Shown: in pieces, positions 48,946-57,816 of the stretch | How positions within the stretch are numbered: the stretch's first letter is position 1 | Layout of the letters: every line of letters begins with the position of its first letter | Assembly: GCA_934201845.1 (NCBI GenBank) | Contig: CAKPXA010000002.1 | Span: 1-64,000 of the forward strand | DNA: 64,000 bases | Source: an uncultured Ligilactobacillus sp. | GTDB taxonomy: Bacteria > Bacillota > Bacilli > Lactobacillales > Lactobacillaceae | Reading direction: 5' to 3' | Position numbers and translations under genes: made by a program | The notes under the pieces: model-generated | Databases searched by the model: none | What the model saw: only the letters and a program-made list of their open reading frames with translations | Told to the model about the DNA's origin: nothing

Positions 48946-49419
48946 TTGGCAAAAGTTGAAAGTTTCACATTGGACCACACAGCAGTCAAGGCGCCTTATG
49001 TCCGCCTGATCACGGTTGAGGAGGGACCGAAGGGAGACAAGATTTCCAACTTCGATCTCCGTCTTGTTCAGCCGAATGAAAATGCAATTCCGACGGCAGG
49101 CCTGCACACGATTGAACACATGCTGGCCGGTTATCTGCGCGACCATATGGACGGCGTCATCGACTGCTCGCCGTTCGGCTGCCGGACAGGCTTCCACCTG
49201 ATCATGTGGGGCGAGCACGACACCGTTGAAGTAGGCAGGGCCCTCAAGGCCTCGCTTCAGGACATCGTCAACGCCAGCTGGGAAGACGTTCAGGGCACGG
49301 ACATCAAGAGCTGCGGCAACTACCGCGACCACTCCCTCTTCTCCGCCCGGGAATGGTGCCGCAAGATTCTCGCCGAAGGCATCTCGTCGGATCCGTTTGA
49401 GAGAAGGGTTATTAAGTAA
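48946..49419 (+). CDS. luxS: S-ribosylhomocysteine lyase
   Basis: 157-aa enzyme of the activated methyl cycle that makes homocysteine and the AI-2 precursor. Metal ligands H54 and H58 (HTIEHML) and C123 (SCGNYRDH), plus catalytic C79 (GCRTGFH). TTG 48946 is the start, with TTGGAGGG upstream. A structured non-coding segment follows one base after the stop codon. Confidence 0.96.
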   Translation: MAKVESFTLDHTAVKAPYVRLITVEEGPKGDKISNFDLRLVQPNENAIPTAGLHTIEHMLAGYLRDHMDGVIDCSPFGCRTGFHLIMWGEHDTVEVGRALKASLQDIVNASWEDVQGTDIKSCGNYRDHSLFSAREWCRKILAEGISSDPFERRVIK

Positions 49420-49420
49420 G

Positions 49421-49597
49421 GTGTGGAGCCGGGCGGTTAGCCCGTGAGCACCAGTTCTGCTCGAACGCCGGCAGGTGAGCCTGCCAAGTGAGAGTACCTG
49501 GGCGGAACGGGCTGCGAGGCGAAACCCGATTATCAAGGTGTGGAGCCGAGCTGAGTCCGTGCTTGTGACAGGGCGAATGTGAGGCTTGGACGAAATA
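49421..49597 (+). ncRNA. structured segment, possible group II intron 5' fragment
   Basis: It begins GTGTG, as group II introns do (GUGYG), directly after the luxS stop. It contains nested GC stems (GGCAGG-tgag-CCTGCC at 49470-49485, CGGGC/GCCCG arms) and ends in GTGACAGGGCGAATGTGAGG..TTGGACGAAAT, a stretch reminiscent of intron domain I. GTGTGGAGCCG occurs twice (49421, 49538). No reverse transcriptase or domain V is seen. Confidence 0.4.
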
Positions 49598-49610
49598 TGA
49601 ATTTTACAAG

Positions 49611-49650
49611 GAACGCTTCATGCATTGAGGAAATGTGTGGGGCGTTTTCT
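49611..49650 (+). terminator. probable luxS terminator, R-repeat-like
   Basis: AACGC/GCGTT outer stem with a CATGCAT/ATGTGTG inner stem, then TTTTCTTT. The sequence GAGGAAATGtGTGGGGcGTTTT resembles the hairpin of the R repeats. Confidence 0.5.
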
Positions 49651-50047
49651 TTCGGGCAGGCTCCCGGTCATCAGAGTGGACGCTGGAATACCGCATCAGC
49701 GCCTGTCAGTTGAACGGGCGCTGCAATTGCTGTTTTCAATTCAGGCAGAAGGTAAAGTGAAGTACAATGAGCGGAAACGGCATGTCCTGCTTCAGCGGCA
49801 GCGGGGATGTTTATGACGGAAAACTGCAGTCGAGACGACCGGGGCTTCTGTCCGTTGGGATGTCATGGTGACATTCCGGCGTGACGTTTTGAACGGTATT
49901 CTGTGTTACATCACTGCATTTGGCGTGTAAGGCGGGGGCTTATAAGAGCTAGATGAAAAGAATTAAATTTCTCACATATTTATTTTTGCAGGGACGATAA
50001 GTGTTAAATTTAATGTATTAAAATAATTCTTGTTGAGGAAAATGAAG
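49651..50047. other. intergenic region luxS-sdaAB without recognisable gene
   Basis: A 63-codon open frame (49625-49816) and a 33-codon frame from 49769 have no recognised family. ATGTCA-N3-TGACAT (49859-49873) is a palindrome and CTGCATTT lies at 49914. The last 100 bp are AT-rich and probably hold the sdaAB promoter. With the adjoining intron-like segment, the area looks like degraded inserted DNA. Confidence 0.4.
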
Positions 50048-50707
50048 ATGAGTGGAAATTACAAGAGCGTTTTCGACATTATCGGACCGGTGATGGTCGG
50101 ACCTTCCAGCTCGCATACTGCGGGGGCAGTTGCCATCGGTCGGGCAGCCCATAAGCTTTTTTCTCAAGAAATCACACAGGTCACGGTTGACTACTATGAG
50201 TCGTTTGCCAGGACCCATCGCGGACACGGTACGGACTTTGCAATCATTGCCGGGGTTCTCGGGATGGAGACCGACGACCTGCGTGTTCCGGATGCAGTTG
50301 AGATTGCAAGGTCAAGGGGTATTGGCGTCAGATTCGTTGAACATGAGGGGAAGAGTCCCGTGGGTCATCCGAATACGGCGGTCGTCACGCTCAGAAACGG
50401 TGGGAAGGAAGTCCGGGTTGCCGGCTGTTCCATTGGCGGCGGGACGATTGAAATCCGCGGCATTCAGATTGACGGACACGAGTTCACGCCGGCAGGTCCG
50501 CTGCCGATCATCGTCTGCTGGGCGAGGGACGGCAAGCAGAACAGCATTCTTGAAAGCCTCGCTGACGGGGAGGACTTCATCGTCAGGAAGGCTGAGCGAA
50601 GCGACAGGGCCGGGAAGTGCCTGCTGGAGTTCGATCTGGACAAGAAGCCGGACAGGCGTGTACTTGACCGGATTGCCTCGATGAGCAGGGAACTCGTCTG
50701 CCTGTAG
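50048..50707 (+). CDS. sdaAB: L-serine dehydratase, beta subunit
   Basis: 219-aa subunit of the two-part iron-sulfur L-serine deaminase (serine to pyruvate and ammonia). FDIIGPVMVGPSSSHTAGAVAIGRAA is the hallmark; an ACT-like C-terminal region follows (about 145-215). ATG 50048 is chosen, seven bases after GAGGAA; earlier in-frame starts (TTG 50030, ATG 50042) are poorly spaced. Confidence 0.94.
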   Translation: MSGNYKSVFDIIGPVMVGPSSSHTAGAVAIGRAAHKLFSQEITQVTVDYYESFARTHRGHGTDFAIIAGVLGMETDDLRVPDAVEIARSRGIGVRFVEHEGKSPVGHPNTAVVTLRNGGKEVRVAGCSIGGGTIEIRGIQIDGHEFTPAGPLPIIVCWARDGKQNSILESLADGEDFIVRKAERSDRAGKCLLEFDLDKKPDRRVLDRIASMSRELVCL

Positions 50708-50718
50708 GAGGGATGGTC

Positions 50719-51603
50719 ATGTACGGAAGTGTTTCCTCCCTGATCAGGGCATGTGATGAGCTCAGGCTGCCGGTCTGGGAGCTGATGGTCCGTTCGGAGA
50801 TGAAGTACGAGCGCGCCTCGAGACAGGAAGTCTGGGACAAGATGAAAAACCAGCTCGGGGTCATGGAAAATGCAGCGTTCCGGGGCGCCGAGGGGAATGG
50901 CGTTCATTCGCCGACCGGTCTGACCGGTGGTGAGGCTGCCATGATGCGCAGGTACCGTGAGAGCGGCAGGGGGCTTTCGGGCGACCTGGTTCTGTCGGCC
51001 GTTCAGAACTCGCTTGCGACAAACGAGGTCAATGCGGCAATGGGGCTGATTTGCGCGACGCCTACCGCCGGTTCGTCGGGAACGATTCCCGGCGTGCTCT
51101 TCTCGATTGACGAGAAGAGGCATCTGACGGAGGAGCAGAAGGTGCAGTTCCTGTTCACTGCCAGCGCATTCGGGCTGGTGACTGCAAACAATGCCATGAT
51201 TGCGGGTGCCGTCGGCGGCTGTCAGGCTGAAGTCGGGAGCGCGTCCGCCATGGCTGCGGCCGCCGCGGTTGAAGTCTGCGGCGGAACTCCGCAGCAGGCG
51301 GCGGAGGCCTTTGCCATGTCCCTGAGCAATCTGCTGGGGCTTGTCTGCGATCCCGTTGCCGGGCTGGTCGAGATTCCGTGCGTCAAGCGCAACGTGGTCG
51401 GGTCCGTCAATGCCCTGGCCTGCGCCGACATGGCGCTGGCGGGACTTACGAACAAGATTCCCGCCGACGAAGTGATCGGTGCGATGAAGAGCATCGGTGA
51501 GAAGATGCCGGTGCAGCTGCGCGAAACGGGGCTTGGCGGTCTTGCGGCGACGCCGACCGGTCAGAAAATGAAAATCAGAATCTTCGGCGAGGACATGGAT
51601 TAG
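50719..51603 (+). CDS. sdaAA: L-serine dehydratase, alpha subunit
   Basis: 294-aa catalytic subunit carrying the 4Fe-4S cluster. Conserved cysteines are in GLICATPTAGSSGT, GAVGGCQAEVGSA and GLVCDPVAGLVEIPC. ATG 50719 has TAGGAGGG seven bases upstream; ATG 50713 would be too close. It is 11 bp after sdaAB in one operon. It contains one AAATGCAG octamer. Confidence 0.95.
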   Translation: MYGSVSSLIRACDELRLPVWELMVRSEMKYERASRQEVWDKMKNQLGVMENAAFRGAEGNGVHSPTGLTGGEAAMMRRYRESGRGLSGDLVLSAVQNSLATNEVNAAMGLICATPTAGSSGTIPGVLFSIDEKRHLTEEQKVQFLFTASAFGLVTANNAMIAGAVGGCQAEVGSASAMAAAAAVEVCGGTPQQAAEAFAMSLSNLLGLVCDPVAGLVEIPCVKRNVVGSVNALACADMALAGLTNKIPADEVIGAMKSIGEKMPVQLRETGLGGLAATPTGQKMKIRIFGEDMD

Positions 51604-51653
51604 GGTCATGCGGGTGCGAAAGACGCCCGGATGGCCTTTTTGCATGTCATGTA

Positions 51654-51662
51654 TGTTATAAT
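51654..51662 (+). promoter_or_regulatory. extended -10 promoter of rapZ-yvcK-whiA
   Basis: TGTTATAAT (TG-N-TATAAT), 33 bp before rapZ. A GC hairpin CGGGTGCG/CGCCCG with a distant TTTTT run (51611-51641) just before it may terminate sdaAA. Confidence 0.5.
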
Positions 51663-51695
51663 GAAGGCAGTATTATTTTGAGAGGATGAGGTCTG

Positions 51696-52583
51696 ATGCA
51701 TGACTCAATGCAGTTGGTGATCGTTACCGGAATGAGCGGCGCCGGCAAGACAGTTGCGATGCAGAGCTTTGAAGATCTTGGCTATTTCTGCGTCGACAAC
51801 ATGCCGCCTGCCCTGATGGGAAAATTCTGGGAACTGATCAAGGAATCGGGAAAAATCAAGAAGGTTGCGCTGGTGATTGACCTGCGCTCGCGGGCATTCT
51901 ACGAAGAGGTCGTCGAGATGATCCGCAGTCTGGAGGACGAAAACGGCATCAGTGCCAGAATCGTCTTCCTGGATGCCTCAAACGAGGAACTGGTGGCCCG
52001 CTACAAGGAGACCAGGCGCTCGCATCCGCTTGCAATGGATGGCCGCGTGCTTGACGGCATCATGCGCGAACGCGAGATTCTGAAGGAAATAAAGTCGAAG
52101 GCCACGCTTCTGATTGACACGACGCGTCTTTCACCGCGTCAGCTGCGCGAGGAGATCTTCCACAACTTCGAGACGAGCGAGAACACGACATTCCACATCA
52201 ACGTGATGTCATTTGGCTTCAAGTACGGCATTCCGATTGACGCCGACGTCGTGATGGACGTCAGGTTTTTGCCGAACCCGTACTACGTGGCGGAACTGAA
52301 GGAAAAGACCGGACTCGATCCGGCCGTCTGCGACTACGTCATGAACTCGGAGAAGACGGCAACATTTTACAGTCAGTATATTTCGATGCTGCGCTATGTG
52401 ATTCCGGGCTACATTGACGAGGGCAAGACGAGCCTGACCATCGCCATCGGCTGTACGGGCGGTCAGCACCGCTCCGTGGCGATTGCGCAGCGCATCGGCG
52501 ATGACCTGTCAGGCGACGGATACACCGTCAACATCAAGCATCGGGACATGAAGAAGAGAAAGGAAACGGTCAACCGCTCATGA
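51696..52583 (+). CDS. rapZ: RNase adapter / nucleotide-binding protein RapZ (YvcJ)
   Basis: 295 aa. P-loop GMSGAGKT (12-19), then [17 protein letters not shown], and the conserved C-terminal [16 protein letters not shown]. In enterics it regulates GlmS synthesis through small RNAs; in Bacillota (YvcJ) its role is less clear. rapZ-yvcK-whiA is a conserved trio and overlaps yvcK by 4 bp. Confidence 0.95.
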   Translation: MHDSMQLVIVTGMSGAGKTVAMQSFEDLGYFCVDNMPPALMGKFWELIKESGKIKKVALVIDLRSRAFYEEVVEMIRSLEDENGISARIVFLDASNEELVARYKETRRSHPLAMDGRVLDGIMREREILKEIKSKATLLIDTTRLSPRQLREEIFHNFETSENTTFHINVMSFGFKYGIPIDADVVMDVRFLPNPYYVAELKEKTGLDPAVCDYVMNSEKTATFYSQYISMLRYVIPGYIDEGKTSLTIAIGCTGGQHRSVAIAQRIGDDLSGDGYTVNIKHRDMKKRKETVNRS

Positions 52584-53596
52584 TGAATTTGAAGAACAGA
52601 CACCGTCCGAAGATCGTCGTGATTGGCGGGGGAACGGGGCTTCCCGTCGTTCTGGACGGACTGCACAGAAGAAACGCCGACATCACGGCCGTTGTCACCG
52701 TTGCCGACGACGGCGGGTCGTCCGGCATCATCAGGGACTACATCAACGTCGTGCCCCCCGGAGACATCAGGAACGTCCTCGCGGCACTTTCGGACCTGCC
52801 GGAACTTTACAAGGACATCTTTCAGTACCGCTTTGCCTCGAATGACCAGTTCTTTTCCGGTCACGCCATCGGCAACCTGGTCATCGCGGCCCTGACGGAA
52901 ATGGACGGCCGCGGCATTTTCGAGGCGGTCCAGGACCTGAGCAGGATGATGAAGGTCGACGGTCACGTCTATCCCGCTTCCGACCGCCCGCTGACTCTGA
53001 ACGCTGCATTTACCGACGGAACGATCATGGCCGGTGAATCCGAGATTTCTGCCGCCGGCAAGACGATTGACCATGTCTGGGTGACGTCTGCCGACGGTTC
53101 GAAGCCCGAGGCGAAGCCGGAAGTCATCGACGCCATCATGAGCGCCGACCAGATTGTGCTCGGACCGGGCAGCCTGTTCACGAGCATCCTGCCGAACCTG
53201 ATGATTGAAAACGTCGGGGAAGCGGTCCGCAGCACCGAGGCTGAGGTCGTCTACATCTGCAACATCATGACGCAGAAGGGCGAAACGGAGCACTTCACGG
53301 ACGCCGACCACGTGCGCGTCCTGAACCGCCATCTGAAGAAGGACTTCATTGACACCGTCCTGGTAAATACAGAGCCCGTTCCGAAGAACTACATGGACCG
53401 TCAGAAGTACGATGAATACCTGTATCAGGTCAAGTATGACTTCAAGGGTCTCAGGGAACAGGGATGCCGGGTCATTTCCGACAATTTCCTGAAGCTGAGG
53501 GATCAGGGCGTCTTTCATAACGGCGACCAGGTCGTCGAAGAGCTGCTGCGCCTTGCCGGACGTCCGAGGTCATGGTGTGCGGACGAGTCCAACTAG
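52580..53596 (+). CDS. yvcK: gluconeogenesis/UDP-sugar factor YvcK (GlmR)
   Basis: 338 aa of the CofD-like family. [31 protein letters not shown] and PPGDIRNVL are diagnostic. In Bacillus GlmR binds UDP-GlcNAc and stimulates GlmS, linking carbon flow to wall synthesis. Two adjacent in-frame ATG codons open it. One CTGCATTT octamer (53004). Confidence 0.95.
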   Translation: MMNLKNRHRPKIVVIGGGTGLPVVLDGLHRRNADITAVVTVADDGGSSGIIRDYINVVPPGDIRNVLAALSDLPELYKDIFQYRFASNDQFFSGHAIGNLVIAALTEMDGRGIFEAVQDLSRMMKVDGHVYPASDRPLTLNAAFTDGTIMAGESEISAAGKTIDHVWVTSADGSKPEAKPEVIDAIMSADQIVLGPGSLFTSILPNLMIENVGEAVRSTEAEVVYICNIMTQKGETEHFTDADHVRVLNRHLKKDFIDTVLVNTEPVPKNYMDRQKYDEYLYQVKYDFKGLREQGCRVISDNFLKLRDQGVFHNGDQVVEELLRLAGRPRSWCADESN

Positions 53597-53610
53597 AGGG
53601 AGGAATATCT

Positions 53611-54543
53611 TTGTCATACGCAAGCGAGGTAAAAAAGGAACTCACGACGCTGGAGGTTCATTTCGGCAATGCCAAGGCGGAACTGATGGCGCTGATCCGC
53701 ATGAACGGATCGCTCGGACTTTCCAATCATCGTTTCATTCTGAACGTCCAGACTGAGAACCCCGCCACCGCACGCCGGATATACAGCCTGCTGAAGCAGT
53801 TCTACGATGTTGAAAGCGAGCTGCTTGTCAGAAGGAAGATGAAGCTCAAGAAGAACAACCTCTACATCGTGCGACTGAACAGCGGAAGCGAGCATGTGCT
53901 GAAGGACCTGGACATTCTTGACGGATTCCAGCTGAAGGAAACCGTTCCGCTGGATTTTCTGGACGATGACGCCAAGGTCCGTTCATATCTACGCGGCGCC
54001 TTCCTGGCCACCGGCTCGGTCAACAATCCCGAAACGAGCAGCTATCATCTGGAAATCTACTCGCTTTACGAAGACCACAACAACACAATCTGTGAGATGA
54101 TGAACCGCTACGGCCTGAATGCACGCACGGCCAAGCGCCGCAGCGGCTACATCACCTATCTGAAGGAAGCGGAGAAGATTGCCGACTTCCTGTCCCTGAT
54201 CGGCGCGACAAGCTCAATGCTGAAATTCGAGGACATCCGCATCATGCGTGACATGAGAAATTCAGTGAATCGAATCGTCAACTGCGAGAACGCCAACTTC
54301 AACAAGGTTGCCGATGCTGCAAGCCGTCAGATTGAAAGCATCAGATACATCGATGGGAAGATCGGCCTGGACAGCCTGCCAGTCAAGCTGCAGGAAATTG
54401 CCATCGCCCGCATGTCACATCCGGAGGTCAGCCTGAAGGAACTCGGCGAACTCGTTCCCGGCGGTCCCATCTCCAAGTCAGGCGTCAACCACCGTCTGCG
54501 CAAGATCATGGAACAGGCGGTGAAACTGGGATTTGAGGGATGA
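53611..54543 (+). CDS. whiA: WhiA family DNA-binding protein
   Basis: 310 aa. LAGLIDADG-like N-terminal domain ([14 protein letters not shown] ... [24 protein letters not shown]) and a C-terminal helix-turn-helix ([30 protein letters not shown]). In Bacillota it influences division and chromosome segregation. TTG 53611 with GAGGGAGG seven bases upstream. Confidence 0.95.
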   Translation: MSYASEVKKELTTLEVHFGNAKAELMALIRMNGSLGLSNHRFILNVQTENPATARRIYSLLKQFYDVESELLVRRKMKLKKNNLYIVRLNSGSEHVLKDLDILDGFQLKETVPLDFLDDDAKVRSYLRGAFLATGSVNNPETSSYHLEIYSLYEDHNNTICEMMNRYGLNARTAKRRSGYITYLKEAEKIADFLSLIGATSSMLKFEDIRIMRDMRNSVNRIVNCENANFNKVADAASRQIESIRYIDGKIGLDSLPVKLQEIAIARMSHPEVSLKELGELVPGGPISKSGVNHRLRKIMEQAVKLGFEG

Positions 54544-54605
54544 TGCTTGTCGAAAGTGCATGCAGAAGAACACCTGCCGCCGTCAGTTCAAGTGAATAGG
54601 CAATC

Positions 54606-54640
54606 AAACAGACCGCAGTCCGGATGGCTGCGGTCTGTTT
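54606..54640. terminator. bidirectional terminator, whiA / bacteriocin gene
   Basis: Perfect 13-bp stem AAACAGACCGCAG/CTGCGGTCTGTTT with a nine-base loop; the A/T runs serve both strands. Confidence 0.85.
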
Positions 54641-54658
54641 ATTCATGGAAACATCATT

Positions 54659-54952
54659 TTAATTGAATCTATAGAAAGTCTTGTTTCCGTGTGACGTCCG
54701 GCTGACTGTGGCAATGGAACTTCTGTTGCCTGAAACCAGGGGACCGTATTTCGTTGTTCTGCTGTTTTGTGCAACAGCTCTGACTTTTCTTCTGGTTGTT
54801 GTGTCAACTTCAGCCGTTACGCGGTTTTTTGTCATGACCGAGTAGAAGAATCCCCAGGAGTAACGACCAATCAATTCGGCATGTGCAATGGCGGGAGTAA
54901 GCATACCTGCACAGAAAACAACTACAAAGAATATTTTTTTCACCTTTTTCAT
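54659..54952 (-). CDS. lactococcin 972-like secreted bacteriocin precursor
   Basis: 97-aa precursor. The signal peptide is clear: MKKVKKIFFVVVFCAGMLTPAIAHA, predicted cut after residue 25, leaving about 72 residues. The mature part has the Lcn972-type features: an early aromatic W-G segment (GRYSWGFFYS), Thr/Arg/Lys-rich middle without cysteines and an aromatic C-terminus (NKTFYRFN). ATG 54952 has AAGGAGGAG upstream; a longer frame to 55018 lacks such a site. Divergent from two permease/ATPase pairs of the kind that accompany Lcn972 genes. Activity and target are unproven. Confidence 0.68.
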   Translation of the reverse strand: MKKVKKIFFVVVFCAGMLTPAIAHAELIGRYSWGFFYSVMTKNRVTAEVDTTTRRKVRAVAQNSRTTKYGPLVSGNRSSIATVSRTSHGNKTFYRFN

Positions 54953-55083
54953 ATTATCTCCTCCTTTTGCTGATATTATAAACTCTTTATTATTAATTAA
55001 CAATGATTTTTTTAGCAATTCCTTGACTTTTTAATGATTCAGTAAGAAAATTAAGTAAGTTCAAATCCAAGGGGGGGGTTATA

Positions 55084-57078
55084 TTGAGAAGAATAAAGAA
55101 GGCGATGATCTTTCTTGCCGGCACGGTCTGCGTGATTCTGGTGCTCCTGTTCGTCCATTCACTCGGTCCGGCATACATTGAACCGAACGGGATGTCGTAT
55201 GACATCGAAGGAATGCGTGGCGGAGCAGATTCATCCAGATTCAATAAGGTGGTTGAAGAATATGCGGAAGAGCATGATGCTTCGGTAATCAAGGTCTTCA
55301 ACGTTCCGGCGGTAAGCGGGGGTGACGGTCCGGTCATAAGGATTCACGTCTATGGCAGGAAGGCAGGACTGCCGAAGGGCGTGATGGCATCACATCGGGA
55401 ATTTATTACAAGCGACATCAGATATCCTCTGTATTTCACAGGGGGAGCCGATGCGGCGTCCATTGAGAAAATGTTTTCAAAAAACGGCATCAGGTACAGC
55501 AGACTTAATGAGAACAGGCTCTGGACTGTTGTCAACTTTCTTGAGGAAAATCAGGCACAGGCGCTTTTTCTGCTGATGCTCATGGTTCTTTTCATTTCAC
55601 TTCTGCTGACCAATCTCAGAGAACTCAGGAAAATGAATATCTGTGCGCTGCTTGGAATGTCAAACGTCAGGGAGGCACTGCGCGACTTTCTCGGAAATCA
55701 GAAGGACCTGCTTCTTGTTTATCTGCCGGGGATGACGGCAGCCCTTTTTTACATGGGAATGAAGTCATTCACGCACGCTTACGGCACGGTTCTGTATTTT
55801 GCGGCATTGCTGTATCTGGCCGTGACGGCCGTCATGCTTGCTGCGGCAGTCGCTCGCTGTGCGATGCATTCGCGAAGGACAATCAGTGCTGCCGTCAAGG
55901 GAAACAGTCATAGCAGATTCTCGTTTTACGTCAATATGACCTTCAAGGCCGTGACAGAGATCTTTGTCTGCACGACATGCGTGTCCCTGATCGGTGCTGT
56001 CAGGAACGGGTGTCAGATGGAGGCACAGCTGTCGACGTGGATGAAGGGAAGAACTTATTACACCGTCAATCTGGCACCGTATGCCAGTTCCGGGAAGGAA
56101 ACGCACATTCTGGAACAGAAGGCGGGAAAGTTCTTCTGCTATCTTGAAAAGCACGGCGGGATGCTTGTCAACTATCAGGGATTCGGCCGACCGGAGGCTT
56201 CCACAGGCGATTTGTTCAGCGGCAACGTCATGACCGTGACCGCCGGGTATCTTCAACGGAACAGGGTTATGGGAGCTGACGGCAGAAGAATTCTCCTGCC
56301 GGCGGATTCCGATACGACGTATGTTCTTGTTCCGTCAAGTCAGTTCGAAAACCGCAGACAGCTTGTGAGAAATTACCGCAATCAGCTGTGGCTGAACGAT
56401 GCCGGGAAAAGGATGAACGGAAAGCTTTCTGTCAGGACGCTGGAGACGGCAGATGACCAGAAGCTGTTTACATACAGCGCAGATGCGCTTGATCTTGGAT
56501 GTTACTCGGGAAATGCTGAAAATCCCGTGGTCGTCGTTCTGTCGGAAAAGTCACTTGGCGGAATCAGCCCGGAAAACGTCAATGCCAACAGCAGCTGGCT
56601 GACATTCATTTCAAATCAGTCGTTTCTCTGTCCGGATGTGTCGGCGATTCAGAATGGAATGGAGAAAGCTGGTCTTACGGGCTGGATCGGCAGCATCGTC
56701 AACACCAGAAGCCTTGCGTGCAGGAAGCTTGCTGCAACAAGGACCAGAGTCAGGGTGCTGACGGCAGTTCTGGTGATTGCACTGCTGGTTGCCGGCATTG
56801 AGACGTTTTCATTCACAGGCATCTACTTCAGCAACAACAGGAAGAAGATTGCGGTCAAGCGGCTGCTTGGGGCAGGTTCCGTGCAGATTTTCGGCAGGTT
56901 TGCAGCATTGCTTGTCTTTCTCAGTGTGCTCGAAGCGGGAATGTCTTTTCTGATTACGAAAAATGCAGTGGCTGCTGCGGCACTGTCCGTTGCATCCAGT
57001 TTCTGCGGAATTGTCATCCTGTCTGTACAGAGTCTGCTGGTCAGCAGGACAATTGCCATGACGCTCAAGGGGGAATGA
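55084..57078 (+). CDS. bacteriocin-associated integral membrane protein (DUF1430/MacB-like), copy 1
   Basis: 664-aa permease of the type found beside lactococcin 972 genes and thought to give export or immunity. One N-terminal helix (about 5-25), helices near 157-175, 208-225 and 233-255, a large outer region (about 290-555), and three C-terminal helices around the FtsX-like motif VKRLLGAGSVQIFGRFAALL. TTG start with GGGGGGGG upstream. It ends overlapping the ATPase start (ATGA). It uses more AT-rich codons than the flanking core genes, a sign of later acquisition. Confidence 0.72.
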   Translation: MRRIKKAMIFLAGTVCVILVLLFVHSLGPAYIEPNGMSYDIEGMRGGADSSRFNKVVEEYAEEHDASVIKVFNVPAVSGGDGPVIRIHVYGRKAGLPKGVMASHREFITSDIRYPLYFTGGADAASIEKMFSKNGIRYSRLNENRLWTVVNFLEENQAQALFLLMLMVLFISLLLTNLRELRKMNICALLGMSNVREALRDFLGNQKDLLLVYLPGMTAALFYMGMKSFTHAYGTVLYFAALLYLAVTAVMLAAAVARCAMHSRRTISAAVKGNSHSRFSFYVNMTFKAVTEIFVCTTCVSLIGAVRNGCQMEAQLSTWMKGRTYYTVNLAPYASSGKETHILEQKAGKFFCYLEKHGGMLVNYQGFGRPEASTGDLFSGNVMTVTAGYLQRNRVMGADGRRILLPADSDTTYVLVPSSQFENRRQLVRNYRNQLWLNDAGKRMNGKLSVRTLETADDQKLFTYSADALDLGCYSGNAENPVVVVLSEKSLGGISPENVNANSSWLTFISNQSFLCPDVSAIQNGMEKAGLTGWIGSIVNTRSLACRKLAATRTRVRVLTAVLVIALLVAGIETFSFTGIYFSNNRKKIAVKRLLGAGSVQIFGRFAALLVFLSVLEAGMSFLITKNAVAAAALSVASSFCGIVILSVQSLLVSRTIAMTLKGE

Positions 57079-57701
57079 TCATGAATGATACACTGGAAGT
57101 AAGGCATGGATGCAGGATGTTTGACGGACATGTCGTCTTCGGGGATGCGTGCTGCCGTTTTGAATCAGGCAGGGTATATGCGCTGACCGGACCGTCCGGC
57201 AGCGGAAAGACCACTTTACTGAACGGCATCGGACGCCTGGACGACCTGACGTCCGGTGAGATTGTGCTTAATGGAGAAAACATCGAAGACATCGGCATTC
57301 TGAAGTACCATCGTGAGGTTGTCGGCTATCTTTTTCAGAACTACGCTCTTGTTGATGAGGAAACGGTCATGCAGAACCTGAATATCGTCAGAAGGCATGA
57401 AAGGAGTGTGCTGACGGAAAAACTTGTCCGTTACGGCCTGGGCGAAGATTATCTGAACCGCAGGGTGTACACGCTTTCGGGCGGTGAGGCCCAGCGAGTT
57501 GCACTTGCGAGGCTTGCCCTCCGGAATCCGAGAATAGTGCTGGCGGACGAGCCGACAGGAGCGCTTGATTCCCTCAATCGGCGTCTGGTCATTGACAGCC
57601 TGCGTGAAATGGCGGAAGAGGGCAGGATTGTCATCATTGCAACACATGATGATGAGGTCATGAATGATGCAGATGAATGCATTAATGTGGCGGAAATGTA
57701 A
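57075..57701 (+). CDS. ABC transporter ATP-binding protein, bacteriocin type, copy 1
   Basis: 208-aa ABC ATPase. Walker A GPSGSGKTT (about 37-45), Q-loop LFQNYALVDEETVMQNL, signature [16 protein letters not shown] and Walker B RIVLADEPTGALDS. Q-N-Y-A-L-x-D-E-x-T-V is typical of the Lcn972-group and MacB-like exporters. Translationally coupled to the permease before it. Confidence 0.85.
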   Translation: MIMNDTLEVRHGCRMFDGHVVFGDACCRFESGRVYALTGPSGSGKTTLLNGIGRLDDLTSGEIVLNGENIEDIGILKYHREVVGYLFQNYALVDEETVMQNLNIVRRHERSVLTEKLVRYGLGEDYLNRRVYTLSGGEAQRVALARLALRNPRIVLADEPTGALDSLNRRLVIDSLREMAEEGRIVIIATHDDEVMNDADECINVAEM

Positions 57702-57733
57702 TTTTTGAAGAAGATATGATTTGCTGTTTGAAA

Positions 57734-57747
57734 AGCGCTTACATCAG
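57734..57747 (+). promoter_or_regulatory. cre-like palindrome upstream of permease copy 2
   Basis: AAAAGCGCTTACA-type sequence in GAAAAGCGCTTACA, 12 of 14 cre positions. The 115-bp gap suggests that the second pair has its own promoter. Confidence 0.35.
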
Positions 57748-57816
57748 GATACAATCGTTCTTGTCAGAATTGAATTATTTCATTTTCGAGTTGATTTACA
57801 GGGGGAGTGTTCTTAA

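Noticed and set aside
49769..49870. 33-codon ORF MSGNGMSCFSG... between luxS and sdaAB
   Set aside because: No family resemblance, no strong ribosome-binding site, and it lies in an area that looks like degraded inserted DNA.
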